Assembly (NCBI RefSeq): GCF_000761155.1
Contig: NZ_CP009533.1
Span: 2,418,001 to 2,482,000, forward strand
DNA length: 64,000 nt
Direction: 5' to 3'
Source of the DNA: Pseudomonas rhizosphaerae
GTDB lineage: Bacteria; Pseudomonadota; Gammaproteobacteria; Pseudomonadales; Pseudomonadaceae
Shown here: positions 1 to 11,750 of the stretch, piece by piece
How the letters are laid out: every line of letters starts with the position of its first letter
Numbering within the stretch: position 1 is the first letter of the stretch
Program-made: the position numbers and the translations under genes
Notes under the pieces: generated by a model
Database searches by the model: none
What the model was told of the DNA's origin: nothing
What the model saw: the letters and a program-made list of their open reading frames with translations, nothing else

Positions 1-962
1 TCGTGCGGGCGCTGGGCAAAGGCAAGCGCGGTGCGCGCAACCTCACTGCCGAGGAAGCCCGCGAAGCCATGGGCATGTTGCTCGACGGCCGCGTGGAAGA
101 AGCGCAACTGGGCGCGTTCCTCATGCTGCTGCGGCACAAGGAAGAAAGCCCCGAAGAATTGGCCGGTTTCACCCTTGCCCTGCGCGATCGGCTGCAGGCG
201 CCGGCGCTGGCCGTCGACCTGGACTGGCCGACCTATGCCGGCAAGAAGCGTCACCTGCCCTGGTACCTGCTCGCGGCCAAATGCCTGGGCGGCAGCGGGC
301 GGCGCATCTTCATGCATGGCGCTGGCGCCCATACCGCCGGACGACTGTACAGCGAGCAATTGCTCGGCACCTTGAACATTGCCCTGTGCCGGGACTGGAA
401 TGCCGTCGGCGAGGCACTCGAGCGACAAGGGCTGGCGTTTTCGCCACTGGTGGACTGGGCCGCGCCGCTGCAACGCATGATCGACCTGCGCAACATTCTG
501 GGGCTACGCTCGCCCATCCATTCGCTGGCGCGGATTCTCAACCCGCTCGGCGCCCGTTGCGGCCTGCAGAGTATCTTCCATCCCGGTTACCAGGCCGTGC
601 ACCGCGACGCCAGCGGGCTGCTTGGCGACGTTGCCATCGTGGTCAAGGGCGACGGGGGCGAGATCGAGATCAACCCGGACAGCGCCAGCCACTTGTACGG
701 CACCCGCGACCACCTGCCCTGGGACGAAGAGTGGCCCGCCCTCGCCGCCCAGCGCCACGTCAAACCGCCCAGTCTTGAGCCTGGGCACCTGGTCGAATTC
801 TGGCAGGGCGAGCGCCAGGACAGCTACGGCGAACTGGCGCTGATCTCCACCATGGCCCTGGCTTTGCGCGGATTGGGCAGCACCCGCGAGCAAGCCTTCG
901 ACGAAGCCCGCGCCCTCTGGGCCTCGCGCGACCTGGCAGCCTGTACCCCGCCCCGTCCGTAG
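1..962 (+). CDS. ybiB: TrpD2/YbiB-like glycosyl transferase family protein, 5' end cut by window
   Basis: The frame is open from the window edge to TAG at 960-962. The protein resembles the anthranilate phosphoribosyltransferase superfamily member YbiB/TrpD2: an N-terminal helical domain (residues about 10-65, with GAFLMLLRHKEESPEELAGF) followed by the phosphoribosyltransferase-like fold. Family members begin with about 8-15 residues before the GKGKRGARNLT segment, and the only local start (GTG at 3) has no visible ribosome site, so I treat the gene as truncated at its 5' end. TrpD2-type proteins are described as nucleic-acid binding rather than as tryptophan enzymes, and no trp genes lie nearby. 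The gene is followed by two REP palindromes, which probably mark the end of its transcript. Confidence 0.75.
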   Translation, partial: VRALGKGKRGARNLTAEEAREAMGMLLDGRVEEAQLGAFLMLLRHKEESPEELAGFTLALRDRLQAPALAVDLDWPTYAGKKRHLPWYLLAAKCLGGSGRRIFMHGAGAHTAGRLYSEQLLGTLNIALCRDWNAVGEALERQGLAFSPLVDWAAPLQRMIDLRNILGLRSPIHSLARILNPLGARCGLQSIFHPGYQAVHRDASGLLGDVAIVVKGDGGEIEINPDSASHLYGTRDHLPWDEEWPALAAQRHVKPPSLEPGHLVEFWQGERQDSYGELALISTMALALRGLGSTREQAFDEARALWASRDLAACTPPRP

Positions 963-978
963 CCGCGAAACCAATACC

Positions 979-1065
979 GTGGGAGCGGTCAGCGGCCGCG
1001 AAAAGGCCTCCGCGGATTGACTGACGTACCGTGGTGCCCAGTTCGCGGCCAAAGACCGCTCCCAC
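979..1065. repeat. REP palindrome pair, family A (GTGGGAGCGGTC type)
   Basis: Two inverted copies: GTGGGAGCGGTCAGCGGCCG from 979, and its near-complement ending CCGCTCCCAC at 1065. They can form a long hairpin. This is the common Pseudomonas intergenic REP family, and it follows the stop of the ybiB-like gene. Confidence 0.85.
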
Positions 1066-1092
1066 AGAACATCGACAGGGCATTACACCGCC

Positions 1093-1180
1093 TGTAGCAG
1101 CGGCGCGAGCCGCGTCGGCGGTGCATGCGGCCTGCCTGGATGAACGCGTCGGAGCCGGACGCGGCTCGCGCCGCTGCTAC
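1093..1180. repeat. REP palindrome pair, family B (TGTAGCAGCGGCGCGAGCCG type)
   Basis: TGTAGCAGCGGCGCGAGCCG starts at 1093. The inverted copy (GACGCGGCTCGCGCCGCTGC and on) ends at 1180. This is a second REP family directly beside family A. It sits just upstream of the yqjG start and may insulate the two genes. Confidence 0.85.
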
Positions 1181-1224
1181 GGGACAGCGTGATACAGTTC
1201 GTCGACACGCATCGGGAGACGAAC

Positions 1225-2232
1225 ATGGGGTTGCTGATCGAAGGGCGCTGGCATGACCAGTGGTATGAAAGCAGCGAGGACGGCGCCTTTCAGCGCGAAG
1301 ACTCGCAACGCCGCAGTTGGGTCACGGCCGATGGTTCACCGGGGCCTTCCGGTGACGGCGGTTTCAAAGCCGAAGCGGGTCGCTATCACCTGTACGTATC
1401 GCTGGCGTGCCCATGGGCTCACCGAACCTTGATCGTGCGCAAACTCAAGGGGCTGGAACAGCTGATCGACATGTCGGTGGTGAGCTGGCACATGGGCGAG
1501 CACGGCTGGACGTTCGACACCCAGACCGGTTCGAGCGGCGATCACCTGGACCCGCTGCAGTACCTGCACGAACGCTACACCCGCGACGATCCCCGCTACA
1601 CCGGCCGAGTCACGGTGCCGGTGCTGTGGGACAAGCAGCAGAACCGCATCGTCAGCAACGAGTCGGCCGAGATCATTCGCATGTTCAACACCGCCTTCGA
1701 TGCCATCACCGGCAACCGCCTGGACCTTTACCCCCAGCCCCTGCACTCGGCCATCGACCGCATCAACGAAGCGGTCTACCCGAACGTGAACAACGGCGTC
1801 TACCGCGCCGGTTTCGCCACCTCGCAGCAGGCCTACGCAAGTGCCTTCGACGATGTCTTCGCCGAACTCGACCGCCTTGAAGCAACGCTCGACACCCAGC
1901 GCTACCTGACCGGCGAGTACCTGACCGAAGCCGATTGGCGGCTGTTCACCAGCCTGATCCGTTTCGACGCCGTCTACCACGGGCATTTCAAGTGCAACCT
2001 GCGACGCATCGTGGACTATCCTAACCTGTCCAATTGGCTGCGTGAGCTGTATCAGTGGCCCGGGATCGCTCAGACGGTCGACTTCCAGCACATCAAGGGC
2101 CATTACTACACCAGCCACCCGACCATCAACCCGACTGGCATCGTACCCAAGGGGCCGTTGCAGGACTTCGACGCCGCCCATGACCGAGAGCGCCTCGAGG
2201 GCAAGGGCGTCTGGCAGCGCGGCGAAGGCTGA
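1225..2232 (+). CDS. yqjG: Glutathionyl-hydroquinone reductase (YqjG/xi-class GST)
   Basis: A 335-aa cytosolic xi-class glutathione transferase that reduces glutathionyl-hydroquinones, releasing glutathione. The thioredoxin-fold N-terminus carries the CPWAHR motif with the catalytic Cys near residue 62, the usual place in this family. The all-helical C-terminal GST domain follows (residues about 170-310), and the family length is about 320-330 aa. I chose ATG 1225 because GGGAGA lies just upstream and the protein then begins with the typical MGLLIEGRW. An upstream in-frame GTG at 1189 would add 12 unlikely residues. The stop lies 5 bp before alkB, so the two may be co-transcribed. Confidence 0.92.
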   Translation: MGLLIEGRWHDQWYESSEDGAFQREDSQRRSWVTADGSPGPSGDGGFKAEAGRYHLYVSLACPWAHRTLIVRKLKGLEQLIDMSVVSWHMGEHGWTFDTQTGSSGDHLDPLQYLHERYTRDDPRYTGRVTVPVLWDKQQNRIVSNESAEIIRMFNTAFDAITGNRLDLYPQPLHSAIDRINEAVYPNVNNGVYRAGFATSQQAYASAFDDVFAELDRLEATLDTQRYLTGEYLTEADWRLFTSLIRFDAVYHGHFKCNLRRIVDYPNLSNWLRELYQWPGIAQTVDFQHIKGHYYTSHPTINPTGIVPKGPLQDFDAAHDRERLEGKGVWQRGEG

Positions 2233-2237
2233 GCGCG

Positions 2238-2888
2238 ATGCAGTCCTCGTTGTTCGATGAGCCACAACAGCCCAACCGCCGCGAGGCACTGGGGGAGCAG
2301 ACCTTCGTCCTGCGCGGGTTCGCCTTGCGCTGGCTGGACGACATCCTGCCGGCCCTGCGCGAAGTGCTCAAGGCGGCCCCGTTCCGGCGCATGCAGACGC
2401 CCGGTGGACACACCATGTCGGTCGCCCTGAGCAACTGCGGGCAGTTCGGCTGGAGCACCGACACACGGGGCTATCGCTACGTGAGCGACGACCCCCTTAC
2501 CGGCCAACCCTGGCCAGCGCTGCCCGAGGTCCTGCTGACACTGGCGCGGGAAGCCGCGGCGGCTGCCGGTTTCGATGATTTCGTACCCGATGCCTGCCTG
2601 CTCAACCGCTACGTGCCTGGCGCCAAGATGTCCCTGCATCAGGACCGCGACGAGCGCGACTACGGTGCGCCCATCGTTTCGGTTTCCCTGGGCCTTGCGG
2701 CGATGTTCCAGCTCGGTGGTCTGCAGCGCAGCGACCGACCGCTGCGCGTGCCCTTGCTGCACGGGGATGTGATGGTCTGGGGCGGCGTCGATCGGCTGCG
2801 ATTTCACGGCGTGTTGCCGCTCAAGGAAGGCATGCACCCAGTGATGGGGCCGCAACGGATCAACTTCACCCTGCGCAAGGCTGGCTGA
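2238..2888 (+). CDS. alkB: Alpha-ketoglutarate-dependent dioxygenase AlkB (DNA demethylase)
   Basis: 216 aa, matching the usual AlkB length. AlkB oxidatively removes 1-methyladenine and 3-methylcytosine lesions using Fe(II) and 2-oxoglutarate. All key residues are visible: HQD (His134, Asp136) and His190 for iron, and RINFTLR (Arg207, Arg213) for 2-oxoglutarate and substrate. The C-terminal FTLRKAG is typical. It starts 5 bp after yqjG, and 73 bp later comes an Ada-like gene, so this is an alkylation-repair cluster resembling the E. coli ada-alkB operon in reverse gene order. Confidence 0.95.
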   Translation: MQSSLFDEPQQPNRREALGEQTFVLRGFALRWLDDILPALREVLKAAPFRRMQTPGGHTMSVALSNCGQFGWSTDTRGYRYVSDDPLTGQPWPALPEVLLTLAREAAAAAGFDDFVPDACLLNRYVPGAKMSLHQDRDERDYGAPIVSVSLGLAAMFQLGGLQRSDRPLRVPLLHGDVMVWGGVDRLRFHGVLPLKEGMHPVMGPQRINFTLRKAG

Positions 2889-2896
2889 GCGCAAGC
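2886..2896 (+). promoter_or_regulatory. Possible Ada-box-like element
   Basis: GCGCAAG at 2889-2895 matches the core of the E. coli Ada box (AAAGCGCAA), 67 bp before the Ada-like start. The match is short and includes the end of alkB, so it is only suggestive. Confidence 0.25.
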
Positions 2897-2961
2897 AACG
2901 GAGTGCCAGTGCTCGCATCAGGGGCTAACATGGCCGCCTCGACGATCGATGGAATCGCGCC

Positions 2962-4639
<1,678 letters not shown>

Positions 4640-4640
<1 letters not shown>

Positions 4641-5320
4641 TGCCGCTGGATGCCAGCGACCTCAGCGCGATCTGGCTGACCATCAAGCTGGCCGGCCTGA
4701 CCACGCTGATTCTGTTGCTGATCGGCACACCGATCGCCTGGTGGCTGGCACGCACCGCTTCACCCTGGCGTGGCCCTGTCGGTGCCGTGGTCGCCCTGCC
4801 CCTGGTGCTGCCGCCCACGGTGATCGGCTTCTATCTGTTGCTGGCGCTCGGGCCCCACGGTTTCATCGGCCAGGCGACGCAGGCCCTGGGCCTGGGCTCG
4901 GTGGTGTTCAGTTTCAGCGGGCTGGTGATCGGCTCGGTGATCTACTCCATGCCGTTCGTGGTGCAGCCCCTGCAGAACGCGTTCAACGCCATTGGCGAAC
5001 GACCTCTGGAAGTCGCGGCGACCCTGCGCGCCAGCCCCTGGGACTGTTTTTTCAGCGTCGTACTGCCCCAGGCCAAACCTGGATTCGTGACGGCCAGCAT
5101 CCTGGGGTTCGCCCACACGGTGGGTGAATTCGGCGTGGTGCTGATGATCGGCGGCAACATACCGGACAAGACGCGGGTGGTGTCGGTGCAGATCTTCGAT
5201 CACGTCGAAGCCATGGAATACGCCCAGGCCCATTGGCTTGCCGGGGCCATGGTGGTGTTTTCCTTCATGGTGCTGCTGTTGCTGTACCGCAGCCGCCAGA
5301 CGCGCTCGACGTGGAGCTGA
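4640..5320 (+). CDS. modB: Molybdate ABC transporter permease
   Basis: 226-aa inner-membrane permease with about five to six hydrophobic helices. The EAA-type cytoplasmic loop ([27 protein letters not shown], about residues 118-144) contacts the ATPase. The segment [14 protein letters not shown] is diagnostic of ModB. It starts in an ATGA overlap with modA and ends 4 bp before modC, consistent with a translationally coupled modABC operon. The length equals that of family members. Confidence 0.95.
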
Positions 5321-5324
5321 TGGA

Positions 5325-6404
5325 ATGATCCGTGCCCGTATCGACATGACCTACGAAGCGTTCTCGCTGGACGTCGATCTGCAACTGCCGGGGCGCGGGG
5401 TCAGTGCGCTGTTCGGCGATTCCGGCTCCGGCAAGACCACCTGCCTGCGCTGCCTGGCAGGGCTTTCGAAGGCACCGAACGCCTACATCGAAGTCAACGG
5501 CGAGGTCTGGCAGGACAGCGCGCGGGGGATTTTCGTGGCGCCGCACCAGCGCGCGCTGGGCTATGTTTTTCAGGAGGCGAGCTTGTTCGCGCATCTTTCG
5601 GTACGCGGCAATCTCGAATACGGGTGGCGCCGGATTCCGGCTGCGCGGCGCAAGGTCGCGCTGGATCACGCATGCAGCCTGCTGGGCATCGAACATCTGC
5701 TGGAGCGCCAGCCGGCGCACTTGTCCGGCGGTGAACGCCAGCGGGTCGGCATTGCTCGGGCGCTGTTGACCAGCCCCGGGCTGCTGCTGATGGACGAACC
5801 ACTGGCCGCGCTGGACAGCCGGCGCAAGGACGAGATCCTGCCGTACCTGGAAAGACTGCACGACGAGCTGGAGATTCCAGTCGTGTACGTCAGCCATGCC
5901 CAGGACGAGGTGGCGCGCCTGGCCGACCATCTGGTGGTGCTGGAACACGGTCGGGTGCTGGCCAGCGGTCCATTGGGGCCGACCCTGGCGCGGCTGGATC
6001 TGCCCATGGCGTTGGAAGCCGACGCCGGCGTCGTGGTGCAGGCCAGGGTCGAGGGCTACGATCCTGCTTACCAGCTGCTGTCGCTGCAATTGCCCGGTGC
6101 GGTCGAGCCCTTGCGCGTTGCCCATGGCCTGCGGGCGGTTGGCGACGAAGTGCGGATCAAGATCCAGGCCCGGGATGTCAGCCTCAGCCTGAGCCAGGAC
6201 GACACCAGCAGCATTCTCAATCGCTTCGCCGTCACCGTCGAGCAGGTGTCGGCGGCGCACCATCCGGCCCATGTGCAGCTCAGCCTGCGCGCGGGAGAGA
6301 CGCTGATCCTGGCGCGTATCACGCGTTTCTCGGCGGATCAGTTGGGCGTGGCGGCGGGTTTGCAGGCCTGGGCGCAGATCAAGGCGGTCGCGGTATTGGC
6401 CTAG
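5325..6404 (+). CDS. modC: Molybdate ABC transporter ATP-binding protein
   Basis: 359 aa. ABC motifs are intact: Walker [10 protein letters not shown] (31-39), Q-loop FQEASLF (82-88), signature LSGGERQRV (133-141), Walker B LLLMDEP (153-159) and H-loop His191. The C-terminal portion (about 290-355) is the Mop/TOBE oxyanion-binding domain usual in ModC, which senses molybdate and can inhibit the transporter. I chose ATG 5325, which lies just after the modB stop, over an open extension into modB. Downstream is a REP cluster rather than a classical terminator. Confidence 0.95.
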   Translation: MIRARIDMTYEAFSLDVDLQLPGRGVSALFGDSGSGKTTCLRCLAGLSKAPNAYIEVNGEVWQDSARGIFVAPHQRALGYVFQEASLFAHLSVRGNLEYGWRRIPAARRKVALDHACSLLGIEHLLERQPAHLSGGERQRVGIARALLTSPGLLLMDEPLAALDSRRKDEILPYLERLHDELEIPVVYVSHAQDEVARLADHLVVLEHGRVLASGPLGPTLARLDLPMALEADAGVVVQARVEGYDPAYQLLSLQLPGAVEPLRVAHGLRAVGDEVRIKIQARDVSLSLSQDDTSSILNRFAVTVEQVSAAHHPAHVQLSLRAGETLILARITRFSADQLGVAAGLQAWAQIKAVAVLA

Positions 6405-6454
6405 TACAGGCATGGAAAGCACCGCGGGGTGCCTGGGAAATCGCAATGCCCGCC

Positions 6455-6796
6455 GACGCGGCTCGCGCCGCTGCTACAGGAATCCCGATCCGGCTCGAAC
6501 ACCGCGGTGCGTCCTTCGCGGCCGATGACCGCTCCCACGGGTCGCGCCTGGACGCACCGCGGTGGATTTACCGCGTCCAATCCCCGCCCACCCACGGGCC
6601 GCGTTCGGCTGCGCCCCGGTGCGTCCTTCGCGGTCGATGACCGCTCCCACGGGCCCCGCCTGGGCGCACCACGGTGTGTTTACCACGTCCGATGACCGCT
6701 GCCACCAGAAGCCGCGTCCGGGCGCGGCGCGGTGCCTGGTGTGCGATCGACGAGCGCTCACGCAAGCCCCTGTAGCAGCGGCGCGAGCCGCGTCCG
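6455..6796. repeat. Cluster of REP elements of both families between modC and the Roc-like locus
   Basis: The 422-bp gene-free stretch 6405-6826 holds at least five REP units. Family B occurs at 6455-6479 (minus orientation) and 6771-6796 (plus). Family A occurs at 6515-6538 and 6627-6650, with a degenerate copy at 6689-6705. Between them are diverged repeats of a CACCGCGGT-like spacer. The cluster lies between two converging transcription units (modC rightward, the RocR-like gene leftward) and probably serves as a bidirectional transcript end. I see no gene in it. Confidence 0.85.
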
Positions 6797-6826
6797 GGTG
6801 CACCGCCGGGTGTCTGTCATACGCGG

Positions 6827-8035
6827 CTAGTCCCGGCGTATCGGTTGCAGCGCCTTGGGTTGCTTGAGCCGCGCGTGGAGCGCTTCGGCGCTCATGGGCG
6901 CGGCGAAGTAGTCGCCCTGCCCGCGCAGGCAACCCAGGTCGAACAGCAGCAGATGGTGCACGGCGCTTTGCACCCCGGTCACGGTCAGCTCGATACCCAA
7001 GGTGCGCGCCGCCACCGACATGTGCTGGACCACGGCCAGGTGACGCGACTGATGCGGCGCTTCGAGCAGAAAGGGCGAGGCCAGGCGCAACTGGTTGATC
7101 GGCCACTGACACAGCCGCTGCAACGACGCCCCGCCGAAACCGAAACCCTGCATGCCCAAGTCACAACCCATCAGCCGAACCCGCAACAGGGTTTCCAGGT
7201 ATTCGGCCTTGGGCCGGGCCAGGCCGACATGGCTGAGCTCCAGCGCCACCCGGTGCTTGCCCGACAGGTGCCCGCGCAAGATGCCGAGCAGCTCGTTCAT
7301 CAGCGGTCCATGCCCAAGCTGTTCGAGCCGTATGCCCAGGCTCAGGCCCACCTGCAACCCGGCACGGGCAAGTTGCTGCTGCACGTCGACCGCCTGCTCG
7401 GCCATGTACAGCAGCAGCGCATTGCCCAGCCCGGCCCGCTCCACCGCCGGGCAGAACTGCTGCATCGCCAGCAGACCGTGCCGTGGGTGCTGCCAGCTCA
7501 ACTGAGCGTCGACGCTGCGGATACGCCCGTCGGCCACTGTGCAGCGTGGCAGGAAGCGGGTGTCGAACTGACCGTCGGCGATCCCCGCCTGCACTTCGGC
7601 GCGGCCGATGCGCACCGTCCCGGGCATCGACACGGTCGCCTCACGAGGCGTGTTCAACGCCTCGAAAAAACGTTGCAGCCTGTCGAAGTCCAACGGGCTG
7701 CCAGCGTCCACCAGATATTCCAGGCCCAGCATCGATACCCACTGGTACAGCCCGGTGCGCACTTCCGGATCCAGTCCGCCACCGATCAGCACGGCGCGCA
7801 CGCGCTTGCGGGTGACCGCCTCCTGGATGATCCTCAACGCGCCCACACCCAGGACATCGACGTTGCACACCAGCACATCGATGGGCTGGTGCTCGCGCAG
7901 CAATTGCACTGCCTGCTCGCTGGTCTGCGCCTGATACACGCACGAGCAACCCAGCTGGCTGAGCATCTGCACGGCGATCGCACGCTGGAACCCATGACTT
8001 TCGACAAGTAACACCGTTGGCTTGATGTCTGACAC
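6827..8035 (-). CDS. RocR-like protein with degenerate receiver and degenerate EAL domain
   Basis: 402 aa, aligning over its length with P. aeruginosa RocR (receiver + EAL, 392 aa), for example RLMGCDLGMQGFGFGGASLQ. Both domains look catalytically dead. In the receiver, the acidic pair is ES (VLLVES), the phospho-acceptor Asp is Asn (VLVCN), and the conserved Lys is lost. In the EAL domain, EAL reads DAQ, the metal-binding Asn is Gly, the DDFG pair is QGFG, the catalytic Lys of the KIDR-type motif is replaced (RLAS), and the EGVE glutamate is Thr. One Glu (ELSH) and the QG near the C-terminus remain. GTG 8035 is preceded by AGGGGAAG. It is the last gene of the leftward Roc-like locus. It may act as a binding or adaptor protein rather than a phosphodiesterase; this role is inferred. 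Confidence 0.8.
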   Translation of the reverse strand: MSDIKPTVLLVESHGFQRAIAVQMLSQLGCSCVYQAQTSEQAVQLLREHQPIDVLVCNVDVLGVGALRIIQEAVTRKRVRAVLIGGGLDPEVRTGLYQWVSMLGLEYLVDAGSPLDFDRLQRFFEALNTPREATVSMPGTVRIGRAEVQAGIADGQFDTRFLPRCTVADGRIRSVDAQLSWQHPRHGLLAMQQFCPAVERAGLGNALLLYMAEQAVDVQQQLARAGLQVGLSLGIRLEQLGHGPLMNELLGILRGHLSGKHRVALELSHVGLARPKAEYLETLLRVRLMGCDLGMQGFGFGGASLQRLCQWPINQLRLASPFLLEAPHQSRHLAVVQHMSVAARTLGIELTVTGVQSAVHHLLLFDLGCLRGQGDYFAAPMSAEALHARLKQPKALQPIRRD

Positions 8036-8098
8036 GATTACTTCCCCTGTTTCTTCATGCCTATGTTCAACTCCGTGCCATGATCGGGATGCAGGCAA

Positions 8099-8128
8099 TT
8101 TCCTAATACGTACCGGAAAATTCCTACG
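8099..8128. promoter_or_regulatory. Two TTCCTA elements upstream of the RocR-like gene; one is a full 14-bp box
   Basis: GGAAAATTCCTACG at 8115-8128, and TTTCCTAATA at 8099-8108. The TTCCTA cores start 21 bp apart, two helical turns. They lie 64-93 bp upstream of the RocR-like start, overlapping the end of the kinase gene. The 14-mer recurs with 12 of 14 identities at 12510-12523 (minus) and 12706-12719, flanking the start of this locus. It is a candidate site for the locus's LuxR-type regulator. Confidence 0.5.
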
Positions 8129-11100
8129 CCTCGCCGGATCTGTCATGCCGTACCAGGTACTCGTCCAGACTGACCATGGCGGCTGCCAGGTCGTCGACTC
8201 CACGGCGCATCCTCTCGGTCGAAGGGTTTGCCGTGCAGGCGTGTTCAAGCGCTTCGCAGGCCGCGAGCAGGCGCCGGGCGCGGACGATGCGGGCGCCGCC
8301 CTTGATCCGGTGCACCAGGTCGGCCACTTCGCTGGTCACGTAGGGTTGCGACAGCGCGTGCAGGCGCTTGAGGTCTTGCAGGTTGCTGTCGGCCAGATCG
8401 TCGAGCAGGCGCGCCAGGGAACTCGCATCACCGCCGGTCAGTTGGTCGAGGCTGCCCAGGTCGACTTCGTCGTCCTGGGTCTCGAGCACGCGCCGGGCGC
8501 TGCGCGGGTCAAGGTGCAGCGCCAGGCTTTCCAGGCTCAGTGGCTTGAACAGGCAGTCGTCCATGCCCTGCTGCAGGCAACGACGGCGCTCCTGGATCTG
8601 CGCGTTCGCCGTGCAGCCGAGGAACAGGCACGGCTCAAGGTGCTTGCGCCGTTCGTGCTCGCGCACCGCCTTGACCAACTGGTAACCGTTGATACCCGGC
8701 ATGTTGCAGTCGCTGATCACCACGTCGTACGCCCCGCGCAACCAGGCGCGCAGCCCAGCGGCGCCGTGTTCGGCCACGGTCACGCGGTGGCCGAGAAAGG
8801 TCAGCTGGCGCTCCAGCAGCACGCGGTTGGCCGGATAGTCGTCGACCACCAGCACCTGCAGGGCCGGCAGGGTGCGGCGCGAAGCCTCGCGAACGGTCTT
8901 CAACGGGGCGACCGCCCCGGGTACGGATTCGAACTGCACCTGCACCCGCGTGCCGCAGCCCAGCACGCTGTGCAGATCGAGCGTGCCGCCCATCAAGTCG
9001 GCCAGGCTGCGGCAGATGCTCAAGCCCAGGCCGGCGCCGACACGGCTGCCACGCCCTCCGGCGGCCTGCCGATACGGGGCGCCCAGACGATCCAGATCGG
9101 CCTGGGCGATGCCCTGCCCGGTGTCTTCCACGCTCAACTCGACCCGCGCGCCACGCAACTGCGGCCAGACCCCGAGCACCACGGTGACCTGGCCCTCGCG
9201 GGTGAACTTGATGGCATTGCTGAGCAAATTGGCGATGACCTGCTTGAAGCGCACGGGGTCGACGCTCAGCCAGGTGTCGGGCGCACCGAGCACTTCCAGC
9301 TTGAGCCGCAGGTGCTTCTCCCGGGCCTGGGCCTGGAACAACCCGACGGTTTCGCTCGCCAGCTGTCCCAACTGGCATGGCGCCGGCTGCAGTTCGAGCC
9401 GGCCGGCCTCGATGCGGGTGACGTCGAGAATATCGCCGATCAGCGCCAGCAGACCGTTGGCCGACTGCGAGGCGACTTCCAGGGCCGGCTTGTCGAGCAT
9501 GCCCTGCTCGGCCTTTTTCAAGGCCAGCTCGAGCATGCCCAGCACGGCGTTCATGGGTGTGCGGATCTCGTGGCTCATGGTGGCCAGAAAAGTGGTCTTG
9601 GCCTGGTTGGCTGCTTCTGCCTGGGCCTGTGCATCGCGGTACGCCTCGCACAGGCGCTGACGCTCGGTGATGTCGACCCACCCCGCAATCAGGCCCTGGA
9701 TGCAACCGTCGACGCCCCGGTAAGGCAGCATCCAGTGATGAATGGTCAGTACCTCGCCCGACTGCAGGCGCAGCGTGCGATCCTCGACCACAGGCTTGCC
9801 GCACTCCATGACTTGCAGGTAGGTGTCCTGAGCCACCTGCGCGTGCGCTTCCTCGAGCAGGCCGTAACCGGTCAGCGGCTTGTTCAGGATGGCTTCGCGG
9901 GTTACGCCCAAGGCCTGCAGGTAGCTGGTGTTGCAGTTGATCAGGCGCGCCTTGCGGTCGCGGATGTAGATCGGATGGGGAGTACCGTCGATCATCACCC
10001 GCATGAACTCCAGCTGGGTGGTCAGGGCTTGCTCGGCAAACGCGCGCTGGCGGATCAGACGCTTGAGGTAGCTGATCCACCCCAGCGCCAGCAGCAACAA
10101 CAGCATGGCCGCAGCGAACCCCTGCATGATGGCCCAGCGGTAGCGTTGCCACAGGCCATCGGCGACCATCATTTCGGTGCGCCAATGACGCGTCAGCTCA
10201 CTCATGTGCGACGGCGGAATGTCCTGCAGGGCACTGTCCAGGATCGATTGCAACACCTGCGCCTGGGGTGCGACGGCGAAAGCGAAATGCACCGGGGCCA
10301 GCGGTAGCGCCACACTGATGCGCAGCCGCCCACGGTACTGTCGCGCGATCATGTAGCGCGCGGCAATCAGCGGCAGCACCGCCGCGTCGGCCTGGCCGCG
10401 GTCGAGCATGTCCAGGGCTTGGGCGGAACTCGCCGCCTCCAGGCGGGTGATCGAGGGGTAATGCTCCTGCAGCCACTCATGCACTCGGCTGCCCTGTACC
10501 AACACCACGCGCTTGCCGCTGGACTGTTCCAGTGAAAACCGCTCCCGCCCGCCCTCGCGCGTGACCAGCACCGGCGAGCTGCTGAGAAAGCCACGGCTGA
10601 ACGCCAGGCGCGTCTGCCGCTCGGCGCTGGGAATCATCGCCGCGATCAGATCGGCCTCGCCGCGCTCGATCATCTCGCTCATCCGCGCCAGCGAAGTGGC
10701 CTCGATCACCTCGATGCCCAGCCCGGTCCGTCGCGCGATCTGTTGCAGGACGTCGGCGGCCACTCCGGCGAAGCGGCCTTGATCGTCGCGGTAGCTGACC
10801 GGCACGAACCGCGGATCCATATGCACCCGCAGTTCGCTGCGCCCGGCCAGCCACTGGCGCTGGATGTCGGTCAACGGCAATGCGGCAGGTTCCGCCACGT
10901 CCGGACGCTCGATGCTCCAACGCCGCAGGATCGCCGCTCGGGCCTCCTCGGGCACCACTGCCAGGGCCTTGTCGATCAATCGCAACAGGCGCGCATCGCG
11001 GGGATCGACGGCAAAGCCGAAGCCATGGCCGTCCATGCTTTCGACCGCCTGCAGGCGCAGCGCAGGCAACTGACTGCCGTCGGCCTGATAGAACACCGCC

Positions 11101-11750
11101 AGCGCGCCGCCGACGAACAGGTCCGCCTGCTGGTAAGCCACCGCCGCCATGGCGTTCAAGGGGGTGGGGTGAAATTGCAGCTGGGCCCCAGGGAAGCGTT
11201 CCCGCACCTCGCTGGCCGGGATATGGTCTCGCACCAGAGCGATGCGCCGAGGCACGGCCGAATCCACATCCAGCGGCGGGTCGCGACGCATGGCCAGCAC
11301 TGGACGATCCTGCACATAGGGCGCAGAGAGCAGCAACCCATGGCGCAACGCGTCCCGGCGACTGGTCGTGCCGAGCATCTGCACCTCGCCGGCCTTGAGC
11401 GCGGCAACCGCCAGTTCGCGGGAAGGATAGGCCTGTACCTGGACCTCCAGCTCAAGCAGCCGCGCCAGCAGAGCCAGGTAATCGGCGCTGATGCCCTCGT
11501 AGGTCCCGCCATTGGCGGACAGGTCGAAAGGCGCGTAGTCCGGACGGCTCACGCCGACCCTCAATACGCGCCGCGCGCGCAGCCACTGCCGGTCGCGGTC
11601 TGCCAGCTGCATCTGCAGGCGCTCGGACCAGGCAGGCTCGGGCTGCGAGCGGCCGTGCAATGGCAGGGTCTGGGCGTCAGCCAGCGCGGTACAGGCCAGC
11701 CACAGGAGCATCCAGCGAACACAGTGGCCGATTATTGCCTGCAGGCCCAT
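8124..11750 (-). CDS. BvgS/RocS1-like unorthodox hybrid sensor histidine kinase
   Basis: 1208-aa inner-membrane phosphorelay sensor. Order: signal/anchor segment (1-27), two periplasmic SBP_bac_3 Venus-flytrap domains (about 60-275 and 290-520), a transmembrane helix ([13 protein letters not shown], about 550-570), PAS (about 580-700), HisKA with His near 727 ([12 protein letters not shown]), HATPase, a receiver with Asp near 1014 (VISDCNMPG), and Hpt with His near 1147 (VHRIKGG). This is the BvgS/EvgS/RocS1 architecture, which passes phosphate His-Asp-His to a separate LuxR-type regulator. ATG 11750 overlaps the TGA of the upstream regulator gene; GTG 11753 is an alternative. The ligand is unknown. 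Adjacent genes match the P. aeruginosa Roc (biofilm and cup fimbriae) arrangement. Confidence 0.93.
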   Translation of the reverse strand: MGLQAIIGHCVRWMLLWLACTALADAQTLPLHGRSQPEPAWSERLQMQLADRDRQWLRARRVLRVGVSRPDYAPFDLSANGGTYEGISADYLALLARLLELEVQVQAYPSRELAVAALKAGEVQMLGTTSRRDALRHGLLLSAPYVQDRPVLAMRRDPPLDVDSAVPRRIALVRDHIPASEVRERFPGAQLQFHPTPLNAMAAVAYQQADLFVGGALAVFYQADGSQLPALRLQAVESMDGHGFGFAVDPRDARLLRLIDKALAVVPEEARAAILRRWSIERPDVAEPAALPLTDIQRQWLAGRSELRVHMDPRFVPVSYRDDQGRFAGVAADVLQQIARRTGLGIEVIEATSLARMSEMIERGEADLIAAMIPSAERQTRLAFSRGFLSSSPVLVTREGGRERFSLEQSSGKRVVLVQGSRVHEWLQEHYPSITRLEAASSAQALDMLDRGQADAAVLPLIAARYMIARQYRGRLRISVALPLAPVHFAFAVAPQAQVLQSILDSALQDIPPSHMSELTRHWRTEMMVADGLWQRYRWAIMQGFAAAMLLLLLALGWISYLKRLIRQRAFAEQALTTQLEFMRVMIDGTPHPIYIRDRKARLINCNTSYLQALGVTREAILNKPLTGYGLLEEAHAQVAQDTYLQVMECGKPVVEDRTLRLQSGEVLTIHHWMLPYRGVDGCIQGLIAGWVDITERQRLCEAYRDAQAQAEAANQAKTTFLATMSHEIRTPMNAVLGMLELALKKAEQGMLDKPALEVASQSANGLLALIGDILDVTRIEAGRLELQPAPCQLGQLASETVGLFQAQAREKHLRLKLEVLGAPDTWLSVDPVRFKQVIANLLSNAIKFTREGQVTVVLGVWPQLRGARVELSVEDTGQGIAQADLDRLGAPYRQAAGGRGSRVGAGLGLSICRSLADLMGGTLDLHSVLGCGTRVQVQFESVPGAVAPLKTVREASRRTLPALQVLVVDDYPANRVLLERQLTFLGHRVTVAEHGAAGLRAWLRGAYDVVISDCNMPGINGYQLVKAVREHERRKHLEPCLFLGCTANAQIQERRRCLQQGMDDCLFKPLSLESLALHLDPRSARRVLETQDDEVDLGSLDQLTGGDASSLARLLDDLADSNLQDLKRLHALSQPYVTSEVADLVHRIKGGARIVRARRLLAACEALEHACTANPSTERMRRGVDDLAAAMVSLDEYLVRHDRSGEA

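Noticed and set aside
6455..6796. Repeated 24-26 bp units resembling a small CRISPR array
   Set aside because: Units are palindromic, in mixed orientation and irregularly spaced, and belong to two REP families; no cas genes are present.
8022..10307. 761-aa open frame on the plus strand opposite the hybrid kinase
   Set aside because: The minus-strand kinase has complete conserved domains across the same bases; the opposite frame is low-complexity, Gln/Arg/Ala-rich and has no recognisable domain. It is a GC-bias shadow.
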